NCBI GenBank assembly: GCA_002706885.1
Contig: PAKY01000113.1
Coordinates: forward strand, 1 to 41,450
DNA: 41,450 nucleotides
Source: Phycisphaerae bacterium
GTDB lineage: Bacteria; Planctomycetota; Phycisphaerae; Phycisphaerales; UBA1924
Reading direction: 5' to 3'
Shown here: in pieces, positions 1-7,877 of the stretch
How the letters are laid out: every line of letters starts with the position of its first letter
How positions within the stretch are numbered: the stretch's first letter is position 1
Position numbers and translations under genes: made by a program
Notes under the pieces: model-generated
The model's input: the letters and a program-made list of their open reading frames with translations, nothing else
The model's database searches: none
What the model was told of the DNA's origin: nothing

Positions 1-813
1 CTGGACGCCGATGTTCTTGAGGGCGGAGCCGCAGAAGACGGGGTTGCACTCCTCGGCGATGGTGCCCTTGCGGATGGCGGCCTTGATCTCTTCGACGGTG
101 ACGGAGGTCTCGTCCTCGAGGTACTTCTCCATCAGGGCCTCGTCGAGCTCGACGGCCTTCTCGATGAGGGCGTGGCGCCACTCTTCGACCTTCTCCTCGA
201 GCTCGGCGGGGATGTCGCGCTCGACGACGGTCTGGCCCATCTCGCCCTCGAAGAAGAAGGCCTTGAGGCCGAGGAGGTCGATGATGCCCTTGAAGTCGTT
301 GCCGACGCCGATGGGGTACTGCACGGCGATGGGGTTGGCGCCGAGGCGCTTGATGATCGAGTTGAAGCTGAACTCGAAGTCGGCGCCCATCTTGTCCATC
401 TTGTTGATGAAGCACATACGGGGCACGCGGTAGCGGTCGGCCTGGCGCCAGACGGTCTCGGACTGGGCCTCGACGCCCTCCTTGCCGTCGAACACGGCGA
501 CCGCGCCGTCGAGGACGCGGAGCGAGCGCTCGACCTCGATGGTGAAGTCCACGTGGCCCGGGGTGTCGATCAGGTTGACCTTGTACTCGACGCCGTCCTT
601 CGTCCACGGGCAGGTCGTGGCGGCGGACTGGATGGTGATGCCGCGCTCCTGCTCTTCTTGGAGGAAGTCCATGGTCGCGGTGCCCTCGTGCACCTCGCCG
701 AGCTTGTAGTTCTTGCCCGTGTAGAGCAGGATGCGCTCGGTGACCGTGGTTTTGCCCGCGTCGATGTGGGCGCAGATGCCGATGTTTCGAATGTTGGTGG
801 GAACGATCGCCAT
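1..813 (-). CDS. fusA: Elongation factor G, N-terminal part (runs off left edge)
   Basis: This is the GTPase that drives ribosome translocation during protein synthesis. The first 271 residues are present; the rest lies beyond base 1. The start reads [20 protein letters not shown], followed by the G1 P-loop AHIDAGKTT, the switch region with RGITI, the G3 box DTPGHVD and the G4 box NKMD. Together these are diagnostic of EF-G, not EF-Tu. The ATG at 811-813 has a GGAGG Shine-Dalgarno site nine bases upstream. It is preceded by 478 bases without a convincing gene, so it probably has its own promoter and a leader. The usual str-operon neighbours (rpsL, rpsG, tuf) are not upstream. Confidence 0.96.
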   Translation of the reverse strand, partial: MAIVPTNIRNIGICAHIDAGKTTVTERILLYTGKNYKLGEVHEGTATMDFLQEEQERGITIQSAATTCPWTKDGVEYKVNLIDTPGHVDFTIEVERSLRVLDGAVAVFDGKEGVEAQSETVWRQADRYRVPRMCFINKMDKMGADFEFSFNSIIKRLGANPIAVQYPIGVGNDFKGIIDLLGLKAFFFEGEMGQTVVERDIPAELEEKVEEWRHALIEKAVELDEALMEKYLEDETSVTVEEIKAAIRKGTIAEECNPVFCGSALKNIGVQ

Positions 814-1291
814 TGCCAGTATCCTCCGAGCGTGGGGCGGCGCCTCCCGCCCGATGCATCACTTCGTCTGCTGAACATCTTGTCGGGCGGCTGTCGATCG
901 CCGCCTCGGGTCAACCGCTCCCGCGGAGCGGTCGGTTGTCGTGACGTCTGGTCGTCCGAAACGTCCGGAGCCGTCGAGCGGCCCTGGCTTCGGTCGGTGA
1001 CTTGCTTTTCTTCGAGGCCGCGAGGGGCGGCGTCGTGGTCGATTCAGTCGAGCGGTGTCGTCCGGACGCGATCGGGGAGGCCCCGAGCGGTCAACGGATC
1101 GACGGCCCGCCCCGAGGGGGCTGGAGCCGATTCACAGGCTTCTGGGTCCGATTCGTCGTCCATCGTGTGTCCCAAACGCTGCGACGGCGACCGCGCCGGA
1201 GGCGCAAATTCGCCCGATTCCCCAAACTGTAAGCGCACGGGGGGGCGGATCAAGCCCACCTCACCGTCTCGAATGCAAAGTTCTGACGAAC
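814..1291. other. 478-base non-coding gap upstream of fusA
   Basis: No gene here is convincing. Short open frames (for example leftward 1044-1259) have no recognisable domain and no Shine-Dalgarno site. The segment probably holds the fusA promoter and leader. A perfect 8-bp GC-rich hairpin lies at 914-932, and a small 6-bp hairpin (AAGTTC/GAACTT, 1278-1293) overlaps the stop codon of the gene to the right and could be a weak terminator. No clear -35/-10 pair was found. Confidence 0.5.
914..932 (-). promoter_or_regulatory. GC-rich hairpin in the fusA leader
   Basis: ACCGCTCC and GGAGCGGT form a perfect 8-bp stem with a CGC loop, about 100 bases upstream of the fusA start. It has no T-run on either side, so a leader structure is more likely than a terminator. 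Function unknown. Confidence 0.35.
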
Positions 1292-3661
1292 TTATGGAGT
1301 GCGCTCGTTCGGCGTCTCATCGGCGGGCGCCGACGGATGCGCCGGGCCATCAACGAGCCTGCGGGCGAGGCGGAGGTCCTCGTCGGGCAGGCCGGCGGTG
1401 GGGTCGAGGCGGGTCAGGCCGTGGAGGCGGATCGCTTCGGTCGCCCATCGGACCGCGGCGTCCTCGTCGTATCCATCGAGCAGCCGCATGATCCGGGCGG
1501 CGAGGGACGGGCTGCTCGGGTCGAGGGCGGCTGCTCGCTCGAACGCCGCGACCGCCTCTGCGCGGGCCTCTGAGGCCTTGGTCTGGGCGCCCGACGCCTG
1601 GTGGGCGTCCATGGCCGCTTCTCGGACCACGCCGAGCCATTGCCAGGCGGCGGAGGCGTTGGGGCGTTCGGTTGCGCCGCCCTCGGCGACCTCGATGGCG
1701 GCGTTGAGGTCCTGGGGCGAACCCGCTAAGAGGGCGCGGTGGAGGAGGAGACGCGACAGGGCTTCGCGTGTGCCGAGGTGGTCAGGTCGAATCTCGACGG
1801 CCTTTCGCAGCGCTTCGATCGCGTCGTCAGATCTTCTGCGGCGGGCGCGTTCGAGCAAATCGATCGCGGCGCGCAGGTCTCGCGGCGGGGTGGTGTTCGA
1901 TAGCGCGGCGATCTCGGTGGCGACGGCGTTGAGCGCGGCCTGATCGTTCCGCTGCGCGGCGTCGCGGAGGAGCATCGCGGACATGCCGACGGGGCGAGCG
2001 ACGGCTTCGGCTTCGCTCAGTTTGCGTTCCCACGCGGCGATCGGGGCGAACGCGAGAGCGGAGGCGATGACGGTCGCGGTGAGGGCGAGTGTCGCGACGC
2101 GCATTGGTCGGTCTGAGTTGTGCGGACCTGCGGAGGCGGCGGGTGAGACGCCGAGGCCGATCATCGTGAAGCACAGCGCGGCGGAGGTCATGCGCGTGGG
2201 CGTCATCTCGATCTGGGCGTGGGCGAGGAGAACGAGCGCGGCGGCGGCGGCCGCGAGGGCGATGACCGCGGCGTTCAAGCGGAGGATCGCCCAGGCCGCG
2301 GCGACCATGGCGCCGAAGCCGGCGAAGCGGACGAGGGCGAGTTCGGGTGTCAGGGCGGGGCGTTCGATGAGCAGGCCGAGGAGAACGGTGATGGCGCCGA
2401 TGAGGGCGATGGGCTTGAGGAGCGGCGGGGGCGATGAAGTCTCGGCGCGGTCGAAGCTCGCGAGCACCGCGCGGCCGAGGGCGATGGCGCCGAGGCCGAG
2501 GGCCGCTGAGAGAGCGACGCCGCCGAGTCCGAGGGTGGCGAGCCAGTCGAAGAGCACGCTGTGCGGGCTGGTCACGGTCTCGGTGGCGAGGGGCGGCTTG
2601 GCGAGGGCGTAGGCGCTTTGGAATCCCTCGGGGCCGACACCGATCAGCGGATGCTCGGCGAAGACACGGACGGCGCCCTCGAGATAGAACGCGCGGACCA
2701 TCAGGCTGAGTTCACCCATCCCGTCCGGGCCGATGGCGGCGCGAGCCCCTATCGCGAGGAGCGGGAGGGCAATGGCGGCGAGGCCGAGCGCTGCCGTGAA
2801 CCACTTCCGGGCCGCGACGCGCGGCGCGACGCGGCGGACGAGCAAGCCGGTGATGACGAGGCCACCTCCCAAGAGCGCTGCGCCGACGCCACCCTTGGAG
2901 TGGCTGGCGAACAGCGCGGCGGCGGAGGCGAGCGTCGCGAGGGCGGTGATGGTGAAGACCGGTGATCGCCAGCGGCTGAGGGACCGAACGGTCATGACGC
3001 CGAAAGCAACGACCGCGGCGGCGGCGAACGACGCGAAGACGTTCGAGAGGGCGAACCACGCGCTCATCTCGCTCTGGAGCAGTCGGCGTTCGAACTGTCG
3101 CGCGGCCGCGGAGCCCGGCGTCCATCCCTTCGACTGGGCGAAGGACGCGGGGTCGCGGCGGTAGGACTCGACGAGCGCGGGGTGCTCGATGAAAACCTGG
3201 GCCATCCCCTTGAGGAGCATCGGCGCGAAGAGACCGAGACAGATCGCCAGCGCGAACGCTCGCGACGGCGCGGATCGGACGCGTGATGCGGCGAGCCCGG
3301 CGAGGGCCGCGGCGAGCCAGCTCACGCCGCGTGGAGCATCGTCGAGCGTCCCGCCGAACGCTGTCAGGGCGTGGAGCGCGATCACCAACCCTGCAACGGC
3401 GACGAGCCATGGCGCGATCGCTTCAACGCGGGATCGGGCGCCGTTGAGCCAGAGGACGATCAGGGCGGACGCGGCGATCACGAGGTCGGCGAGCATGCCG
3501 GTCGTCGATGTGAGCGTGGTGGTCAGCGCGGGGGCGGTGAACGGGTCGGCGTGCCAATGCGGGAAGGTCTCGACGCCCGTCAGCGAGCGGACGCCGATCG
3601 CGGCGAGCATGACGCCGAGCAGGACGAGCGATCGATTGTCGCTCGCGGGCTCACTCGTCAT
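1292..3661 (-). CDS. O-antigen ligase/polymerase-like membrane protein with C-terminal TPR
   Basis: A 789-residue multi-pass membrane protein. Hydrophobic segments fill roughly residues 10-550. They include a Wzy_C-type region with SKGG (about 255) and the loop HPLIGVGPEGF (about 337-347) followed by SPHSVLFDWLATLG, the pattern of WaaL/Wzy O-antigen ligases and polymerases. The last 200 residues are soluble and alanine-rich with TPR-like helices (a segment near AVEIRPDHLGTREALSRLLL and another near AAALDPSSPS). The family joins or polymerises lipid-linked glycans on the periplasmic face of the inner membrane. It overlaps the WecA-like gene by 11 bases, so the two are probably translated together and may act in one surface-polysaccharide pathway. 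Ligase and polymerase cannot be told apart from sequence alone. Confidence 0.78.
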   Translation of the reverse strand: MTSEPASDNRSLVLLGVMLAAIGVRSLTGVETFPHWHADPFTAPALTTTLTSTTGMLADLVIAASALIVLWLNGARSRVEAIAPWLVAVAGLVIALHALTAFGGTLDDAPRGVSWLAAALAGLAASRVRSAPSRAFALAICLGLFAPMLLKGMAQVFIEHPALVESYRRDPASFAQSKGWTPGSAAARQFERRLLQSEMSAWFALSNVFASFAAAAVVAFGVMTVRSLSRWRSPVFTITALATLASAAALFASHSKGGVGAALLGGGLVITGLLVRRVAPRVAARKWFTAALGLAAIALPLLAIGARAAIGPDGMGELSLMVRAFYLEGAVRVFAEHPLIGVGPEGFQSAYALAKPPLATETVTSPHSVLFDWLATLGLGGVALSAALGLGAIALGRAVLASFDRAETSSPPPLLKPIALIGAITVLLGLLIERPALTPELALVRFAGFGAMVAAAWAILRLNAAVIALAAAAAALVLLAHAQIEMTPTRMTSAALCFTMIGLGVSPAASAGPHNSDRPMRVATLALTATVIASALAFAPIAAWERKLSEAEAVARPVGMSAMLLRDAAQRNDQAALNAVATEIAALSNTTPPRDLRAAIDLLERARRRRSDDAIEALRKAVEIRPDHLGTREALSRLLLHRALLAGSPQDLNAAIEVAEGGATERPNASAAWQWLGVVREAAMDAHQASGAQTKASEARAEAVAAFERAAALDPSSPSLAARIMRLLDGYDEDAAVRWATEAIRLHGLTRLDPTAGLPDEDLRLARRLVDGPAHPSAPADETPNERTP

Positions 3662-4811
3662 GGCCGACCTCCAGCGAGTCGCGGCGGGCGCCGGCGGGGG
3701 AGGTGGCGCGTTCGAGGCCGGCGAGGAGGATGAGCAGGAGGAGGGTCTGGGCGGCGATCACGATCGCGCCCCACGGCGGGAGGTAGCCGAGGACGAGTCC
3801 GCCCATCGCGGTCACGCCGGTCAGGCCGACGATCGAGGCAACGGCCTGAGGCTTGGCAAGCCCTCGCTTGACGAGGCGGTGGGAGAGGTGTTGGAGATCG
3901 CCGACCATCGGGCTGCGGCCCTGTCGGAGGCGGATGATCGTGACGGTGAGGAGGTCGTAGAGCGGGGTCGCTAGGACGAGCAGCGGCATGAAGACGCCGT
4001 ACCACGCGCCGGAGGTGGGTTCGCCTGTGGGCGTCGGGCCGAAGTAGGTCGTGCGCGTGGTGAGGAAGGCGAGGAAGTAGCCGACGACGAGCGAGCCGCC
4101 GTCGCCCATAAAGACGCGGGCGGGTGGTCGGTTCCAGACGAGGAAGCCGAGGCAGGAGCCGACGACGAGGGCGAGCCCGGCGGAGACGAACCACTGCTCG
4201 GACGAGATCGCGGCGGCGAGGCAGCACGCGCCGGCGACGGTGGCGACGCCCGCGCACAGGCCGTCCATGTTGTCTATGAAGTTCAGGGCGTTGATGATCG
4301 CGAGCATCCAAAGGGTGGTCAGGACGATCGAGAGCCACGGGCCGCCGACGCGGGTGTCGAGCAGGGTGAGCAATCGGGTGTCCGTCAGGATGACGACGCC
4401 CGCGGCGACCGCGGCCATGATGCCGAGCTTGAGAAGCGGACCGATGGGGCGGCGGTCGTCGATGACGCCGAGGACGTGGAGGACGCCTGCGCCCGCGAGG
4501 AGCGTGATGGCGAGAGGGAGTTGGTCGCGGGCGCCGGGGAGGTGGTCGCCGATCGTGGGCCACGCGTTGGAGATGATCGAGCCGAGGCGGGTCGCGGCGA
4601 TGACGATCAGGCCGACGAGCGGGGCGGCGATGCCGAAGAACACGCCGACACCGCCGAGGTTGGGGACGCGGCGGGCGATCTCCTTCGCTTGGCCGGCCAT
4701 CGGAGCGGAATCGAAGACGGCTCGACGGGTGGCCCAGCCGATCACGAGGCGTGTCGTGAGCGTCGAGGCGATGAACGCGACGGGGATGAGCAGGAGGACG
4801 GCGCCGAGCAC
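3651..4811 (-). CDS. wecA: WecA/MraY-family undecaprenyl-phosphate sugar-1-phosphate transferase
   Basis: An integral membrane enzyme of 386 residues. This family moves a sugar-1-phosphate, usually GlcNAc-1-P, from UDP to undecaprenyl phosphate, the first step of O-antigen, teichoic-acid or related glycan synthesis. Seen directly: about ten hydrophobic segments, the catalytic NALNFIDNMDGL motif (about 175-186), VFMGDGGSL with its metal-binding Asp, and the cytoplasmic HLSHRLVKRG-type histidine loop near residue 315. WecA/TagO enzymes have FIDNxDGL, whereas MraY has different spacing, so WecA is favoured. The start is a GTG with no Shine-Dalgarno site; a TACACT hexamer lies exactly six bases before it, suggesting a leaderless transcript. 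Its end overlaps the O-antigen-ligase-like gene. Confidence 0.87.
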   Translation of the reverse strand: MLGAVLLLIPVAFIASTLTTRLVIGWATRRAVFDSAPMAGQAKEIARRVPNLGGVGVFFGIAAPLVGLIVIAATRLGSIISNAWPTIGDHLPGARDQLPLAITLLAGAGVLHVLGVIDDRRPIGPLLKLGIMAAVAAGVVILTDTRLLTLLDTRVGGPWLSIVLTTLWMLAIINALNFIDNMDGLCAGVATVAGACCLAAAISSEQWFVSAGLALVVGSCLGFLVWNRPPARVFMGDGGSLVVGYFLAFLTTRTTYFGPTPTGEPTSGAWYGVFMPLLVLATPLYDLLTVTIIRLRQGRSPMVGDLQHLSHRLVKRGLAKPQAVASIVGLTGVTAMGGLVLGYLPPWGAIVIAAQTLLLLILLAGLERATSPAGARRDSLEVGHDE

Positions 4812-4817
4812 GCGGGC

Positions 4818-4823
4818 AGTGTA
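4818..4823 (-). promoter_or_regulatory. Candidate leaderless promoter -10 (TACACT) of wecA
   Basis: TACACT, six bases (GCCCGC), then the GTG start. The spacing puts the expected first transcribed base on the start codon. No recognisable -35 hexamer. Confidence 0.5.
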
Positions 4824-4854
4824 GATCAGACGCGGCGAGTCGCTCGACGAACGA

Positions 4855-5706
4855 TCACTTGGGCTTCCGGAAGAGCATCAGGTAGTTGAAGCCGCGGAGG
4901 AAGAAGTTCTGTTCCTCGGCGGCCTTGTGCCAGTTGCCGCGTTGGAGCTTGGCGTTGTGGCGGACGACGGAGATGATGTCCACCGGCTCCATGTAGTCGC
5001 GAGCGATCGCGTAGAGCTCGAAACCGATGGGCATGAACGTGCCGCCCTTTCGGCCCTTCGTCTTCTTGAACGAGTCGCTGACGTAGATCGCGCCGTAGCG
5101 GCCCGGGCGGAGGACACGCTCCATCTCGGCGATGACTTCTTCCATCGCGACGTAGTACGCCTCGCCCATGACGACCGGGCCATCGCCGTCGGGCTTGCCC
5201 TGCTCGCCCGCGTCGAGCTTGCCGATGCAGCGGGGGTCGTCGGAATAGTCGATGTGCGTGGAGTAGGGCGGGTCCATGAAGAAGAAGTCGGCGCACGCGT
5301 TATCGAGCGGGAGTTCGCGGGCGTCCGCTTGGGTGATCTCGTCGCGGGTCGGGGCGAGGTCGAAGCCGACGCCCTTGCGGTTGAGATCGGCGCAGACGTC
5401 GAGCGTGGTGCCCGAGCCGCACATCGGGTCGACGATGACGTCGCCCTCGCGGGTGTAGCGGGTGAGGCACTGCCAGATGACCCAGCTCGGCGTCGCGCCC
5501 GCGTAGGCCTTGTCGCCCTGCATGGTCGAGCCGACTTGGCCGCCTGACGTGGCGCTGTCGTAGTGCTGGCTCGGGTATTCCCAGAGCGTCGTTGTCATGA
5601 CGCGGAGCTTGGGGCGATCGCCCGGACGCACACGGCCGGGCCCGTTTCGACCCGGACCATCACGGCCCGAGCCTTTGCGGGGTTGTCCGGGGCGGATCGG
5701 CTTCAT
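4855..5706 (-). CDS. Orphan SAM-dependent methyltransferase with DPPY motif
   Basis: A 283-residue protein with a Rossmann-type methyltransferase core. SAM-binding motif I is DPMCGSGTT (93-101), and catalytic motif IV is DPPY (145-148) in the context FFMDPPYSTHIDY. DPPY is typical of amino methyltransferases acting on adenine N6 or cytosine N4 of DNA, and also of tRNA guanine-N2 enzymes of the Trm11 type. No restriction endonuclease or specificity gene is nearby, so it is either a solitary DNA methylase or an RNA methylase. The first 36 residues are disordered and rich in Arg, Gly and Pro. The start was chosen because its ATG overlaps the stop of the upstream DHH gene (ATGA). A shorter start at 5598 (MTTTLWEYPS) would drop the basic tail and is also possible. 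Confidence 0.75.
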   Translation of the reverse strand: MKPIRPGQPRKGSGRDGPGRNGPGRVRPGDRPKLRVMTTTLWEYPSQHYDSATSGGQVGSTMQGDKAYAGATPSWVIWQCLTRYTREGDVIVDPMCGSGTTLDVCADLNRKGVGFDLAPTRDEITQADARELPLDNACADFFFMDPPYSTHIDYSDDPRCIGKLDAGEQGKPDGDGPVVMGEAYYVAMEEVIAEMERVLRPGRYGAIYVSDSFKKTKGRKGGTFMPIGFELYAIARDYMEPVDIISVVRHNAKLQRGNWHKAAEEQNFFLRGFNYLMLFRKPK

Positions 5707-6800
5707 CCCTGCTCGTCGATCGCGCTGACCAGTCGTTCGCGGATGGTCGCCCAAGCGTCGTCGAGCGGGGCGTCGATGCGGGCGCCGGCGGCCTGAGCGT
5801 GGCCGCCGCCACCGAGCGAGCTTGCCACCTGGTTGACGTCCACCATCCCGGGTCCGCCCTTGCTGCGGAAGCTCACCTTGGTCAGGGGTCCCTCGTTCGA
5901 GCCGACCGTCGCTTCGGTGAGGAGCGCTGCGACGCGGATCACTTCGACGGTGCGCACGACGTCGAGGAAGCCACCGCTGTCGCCGGGCGAAGCCCCTGTC
6001 TCGGCGAAGTCGGCCTGGCGGAGCTTCATCATCGCCACGGCGCCCTCTGCGTGGTACTCGAGCGACGCGAGGGCTCGTTGGAGGAGGGCGAGCCGCGAGG
6101 GCTTGTCGCGCTGCTCGATCATCGCGTGCAGGGCTTCGTGGTCGACACCCGTTTCGAGGAGGTCCGCGGCCGTGCGCATGGCGGCGGGTGTGACGTTGGC
6201 GTGGCGGAACCAGCCGGTGTCGGTTGCGAGGCCGAGGTAGAGGGGCGTCGCCACCTCGACGGGGAGATCGGTGATCGACGTCTTTCCGAGCAGCGATGCG
6301 CAGAGCGGGGCGACGATCTGGCACGCCGCGGCGGCCTTCGTCTCAACGAGGCGCGTGGCGCCGACGTCGGCGTCGCCGCGGAGGTGGTGGTCGATGACGA
6401 GGCAACTGCCGGTCCGATCGCTGAGCCATTCCTCGAGCGGGCGGAGCTGCGACCAGGCGCCTGTGTCGACGATGACGACGGCGTCGGGGTCGGCGGTCGC
6501 GGGGATGCCGTACTCGTTGTCGATCTGACGGCGTTTCACGTCGCCCGCCACGGCGCCGAGCCACGGTGGCGGTGGGCCGTGGAACCAGACCTCCGCTCGT
6601 GACGCGACGCCTGAGAATCCGCCCGGGGAGCCACCCGCGGCGATGTTCAACGCTCGTGCGAGGGCGACCGATGATCCGACGGCGTCGCCATCGGGCTTGG
6701 TGTGGGTGGTCACGACGACATTGCGCTTCTCGCGCAGCCACTTCACGACGCCCGCGGCGTCGGTCGTCGAACCCCAGGTGTCACCGGCGACCTCTGTCAT
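5703..6800 (-). CDS. DHH-family phosphoesterase (NrnA-like oligoribonuclease/pAp phosphatase)
   Basis: A cytoplasmic metal-dependent phosphoesterase of 365 residues. The N-terminal DHH domain shows HTKPDGDAVGSS (metal-binding Asp residues), VIVDTG and VIDHH. The C-terminal DHHA1 domain ends in the substrate-binding SLGGGGHAQAAGARI. This order and size match NrnA/RecJ-like proteins that degrade nano-RNAs and hydrolyse 3'-phosphoadenosine 5'-phosphate. The ATG overlaps the ribF stop (ATGA), and its own stop overlaps the methyltransferase start, so ribF, this gene and the methyltransferase look translationally coupled. The proline-rich stretch PPPPW near residue 75 is a loop insertion. Which substrate is used in vivo cannot be decided from sequence. 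Confidence 0.87.
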   Translation of the reverse strand: MTEVAGDTWGSTTDAAGVVKWLREKRNVVVTTHTKPDGDAVGSSVALARALNIAAGGSPGGFSGVASRAEVWFHGPPPPWLGAVAGDVKRRQIDNEYGIPATADPDAVVIVDTGAWSQLRPLEEWLSDRTGSCLVIDHHLRGDADVGATRLVETKAAAACQIVAPLCASLLGKTSITDLPVEVATPLYLGLATDTGWFRHANVTPAAMRTAADLLETGVDHEALHAMIEQRDKPSRLALLQRALASLEYHAEGAVAMMKLRQADFAETGASPGDSGGFLDVVRTVEVIRVAALLTEATVGSNEGPLTKVSFRSKGGPGMVDVNQVASSLGGGGHAQAAGARIDAPLDDAWATIRERLVSAIDEQG

Positions 6801-7750
6801 GCGCACTCCATCAGCGCTTCGCGCGCCCGTTCGACGTCGCGCGCGAGCTGTGCGCGGAGTTCGTCGATCGATCCGAACCGGACCTCGTCCCGCAGCCACG
6901 CCACTAAACGGAGCCCGATGGGCCAACCGTATTCGTCCAAACCCTCGATGGGGGCCCATGTCGCCGCGGATTCACTCCCGTAGCTTGTCGGGAGTCCGAG
7001 AAGGTGGGCTTCGACGCGGGTCTCCACGCCCCGGAAGGTCGGGCGGCGACCGACGTTGATCGCCGCGGGCGCCTCGCGGCCGTCGCTCAGGGTGGCGATC
7101 CCGGCGTAAACCCCGCGGGCGGGGGTCATCGACGCGGGGTCGATGTTGGCGGTCGGGAAGCCGATGCTCCGGCCACGGCGATCGCCGCGGACAACGGTTC
7201 CGCTCAGCTCGTACGGCCTCCCGAGGACCCGAGCGGCGTCATCAATGCGTCCGTGCTCGAGCAGCCAGCGGATGAGGGTGCTTGAGGCGCGGACGATCGA
7301 CTGGTCGGCCAACTCGATATCGACCTCCCTTACGACGATCGACTCGAAGCCCATCACCGATGCGAGGCGTTCAAGCGAGTCGCTGCCACCCTGGCGGGCC
7401 CTCCCGAAGCGAAAATCGTCACCCTCCACGATCGCAACGGGCGCGAACTCGTCCACGACGTGGCGGACGAACGCCTCGGCGGAGAGACCGAGGAGCTGGC
7501 GATCGGTTTCGAGGCGAAGGACCTCGTCGGCGCCGAGGTCGAGAAGGAATCGACGGCGCTGGTCGAACGTGGTCAGTCGAGGCGGCGCGGCGTCCGGGCT
7601 GAGGATCTCGCGCGGATGGGGGTCGAACGCGAGGGCCACGCAACGCCCGGCTGGCCCGACCCGCTCGCGGGCGGCGCGGACCAGCGCGGCGTGGCCAACG
7701 TGGACGCCGTCGAAGCTTCCGATCGTGATGGCGGTCGGTGGAGAGGTCAC
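6797..7750 (-). CDS. ribF: Bifunctional riboflavin kinase/FAD synthetase
   Basis: Converts riboflavin to FMN and FMN to FAD. The protein has 317 residues, normal for RibF. The N-terminal nucleotidyltransferase half has TIGSFDGVHVGH (about 9-20) and GDDFRFGRARQGG. The C-terminal kinase half has GTVVRGDRRGRSIGFPTANI, GVYAG and NVGRRPTF. The chosen GTG start directly precedes the conserved TIGSFDG strand; longer upstream reading is Arg/Pro-rich and non-conserved. There is no Shine-Dalgarno site, but TACCTT lies five bases upstream. It is the first gene of a leftward coupled run with the DHH phosphoesterase and the methyltransferase, and is divergent from putA, itself a flavoenzyme. Confidence 0.93.
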   Translation of the reverse strand: MTSPPTAITIGSFDGVHVGHAALVRAARERVGPAGRCVALAFDPHPREILSPDAAPPRLTTFDQRRRFLLDLGADEVLRLETDRQLLGLSAEAFVRHVVDEFAPVAIVEGDDFRFGRARQGGSDSLERLASVMGFESIVVREVDIELADQSIVRASSTLIRWLLEHGRIDDAARVLGRPYELSGTVVRGDRRGRSIGFPTANIDPASMTPARGVYAGIATLSDGREAPAAINVGRRPTFRGVETRVEAHLLGLPTSYGSESAATWAPIEGLDEYGWPIGLRLVAWLRDEVRFGSIDELRAQLARDVERAREALMECA

Positions 7751-7755
7751 AGGCC

Positions 7756-7761
7756 AAGGTA
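7756..7761 (-). promoter_or_regulatory. Candidate leaderless promoter -10 (TACCTT) of ribF
   Basis: TACCTT lies five bases before the ribF GTG, which has no Shine-Dalgarno site. The same hexamer precedes the aminotransferase gene at 35592. Confidence 0.42.
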
Positions 7762-7803
7762 GGCGGGGGTGGGGGGTCCGATCGAGCCTCGAGCGGTGCG
7801 CGG

Positions 7804-7809
7804 TATCAT
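7804..7809 (+). promoter_or_regulatory. Candidate -10 (TATCAT) of putA
   Basis: TATCAT matches five of six bases of the TATAAT consensus. It lies in the 127-base divergent gap between ribF and putA and would give a leader of about 60 bases. No good -35 was seen. Confidence 0.4.
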
Positions 7810-7877
7810 CCGTTCTGTGGCGCCACTGTTGGCGTGGGTTCCCGGGCGGGTCCGGGCGGATCGAGAGGTTGTCAGGG

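Noticed and set aside
1044-1259. Small leftward frame (71 residues) in the fusA upstream gap
   Set aside because: No Shine-Dalgarno site, no TANNNT at start spacing, and no recognisable sequence; kept as part of a non-coding gap.
814-1291. tRNA or other structured RNA gene in the fusA upstream gap
   Set aside because: No cloverleaf, TTCGAATCC-type T-arm or CCA end could be fitted on either strand.
172-1491. A 439-residue rightward open frame across fusA and the gap
   Set aside because: It is antisense to EF-G motifs and its remainder is Arg/Gly/Ser-rich with no domain.
5598-5706. Restriction-modification system around the DPPY methyltransferase
   Set aside because: Neighbours are housekeeping or envelope genes; no endonuclease or specificity subunit is present.
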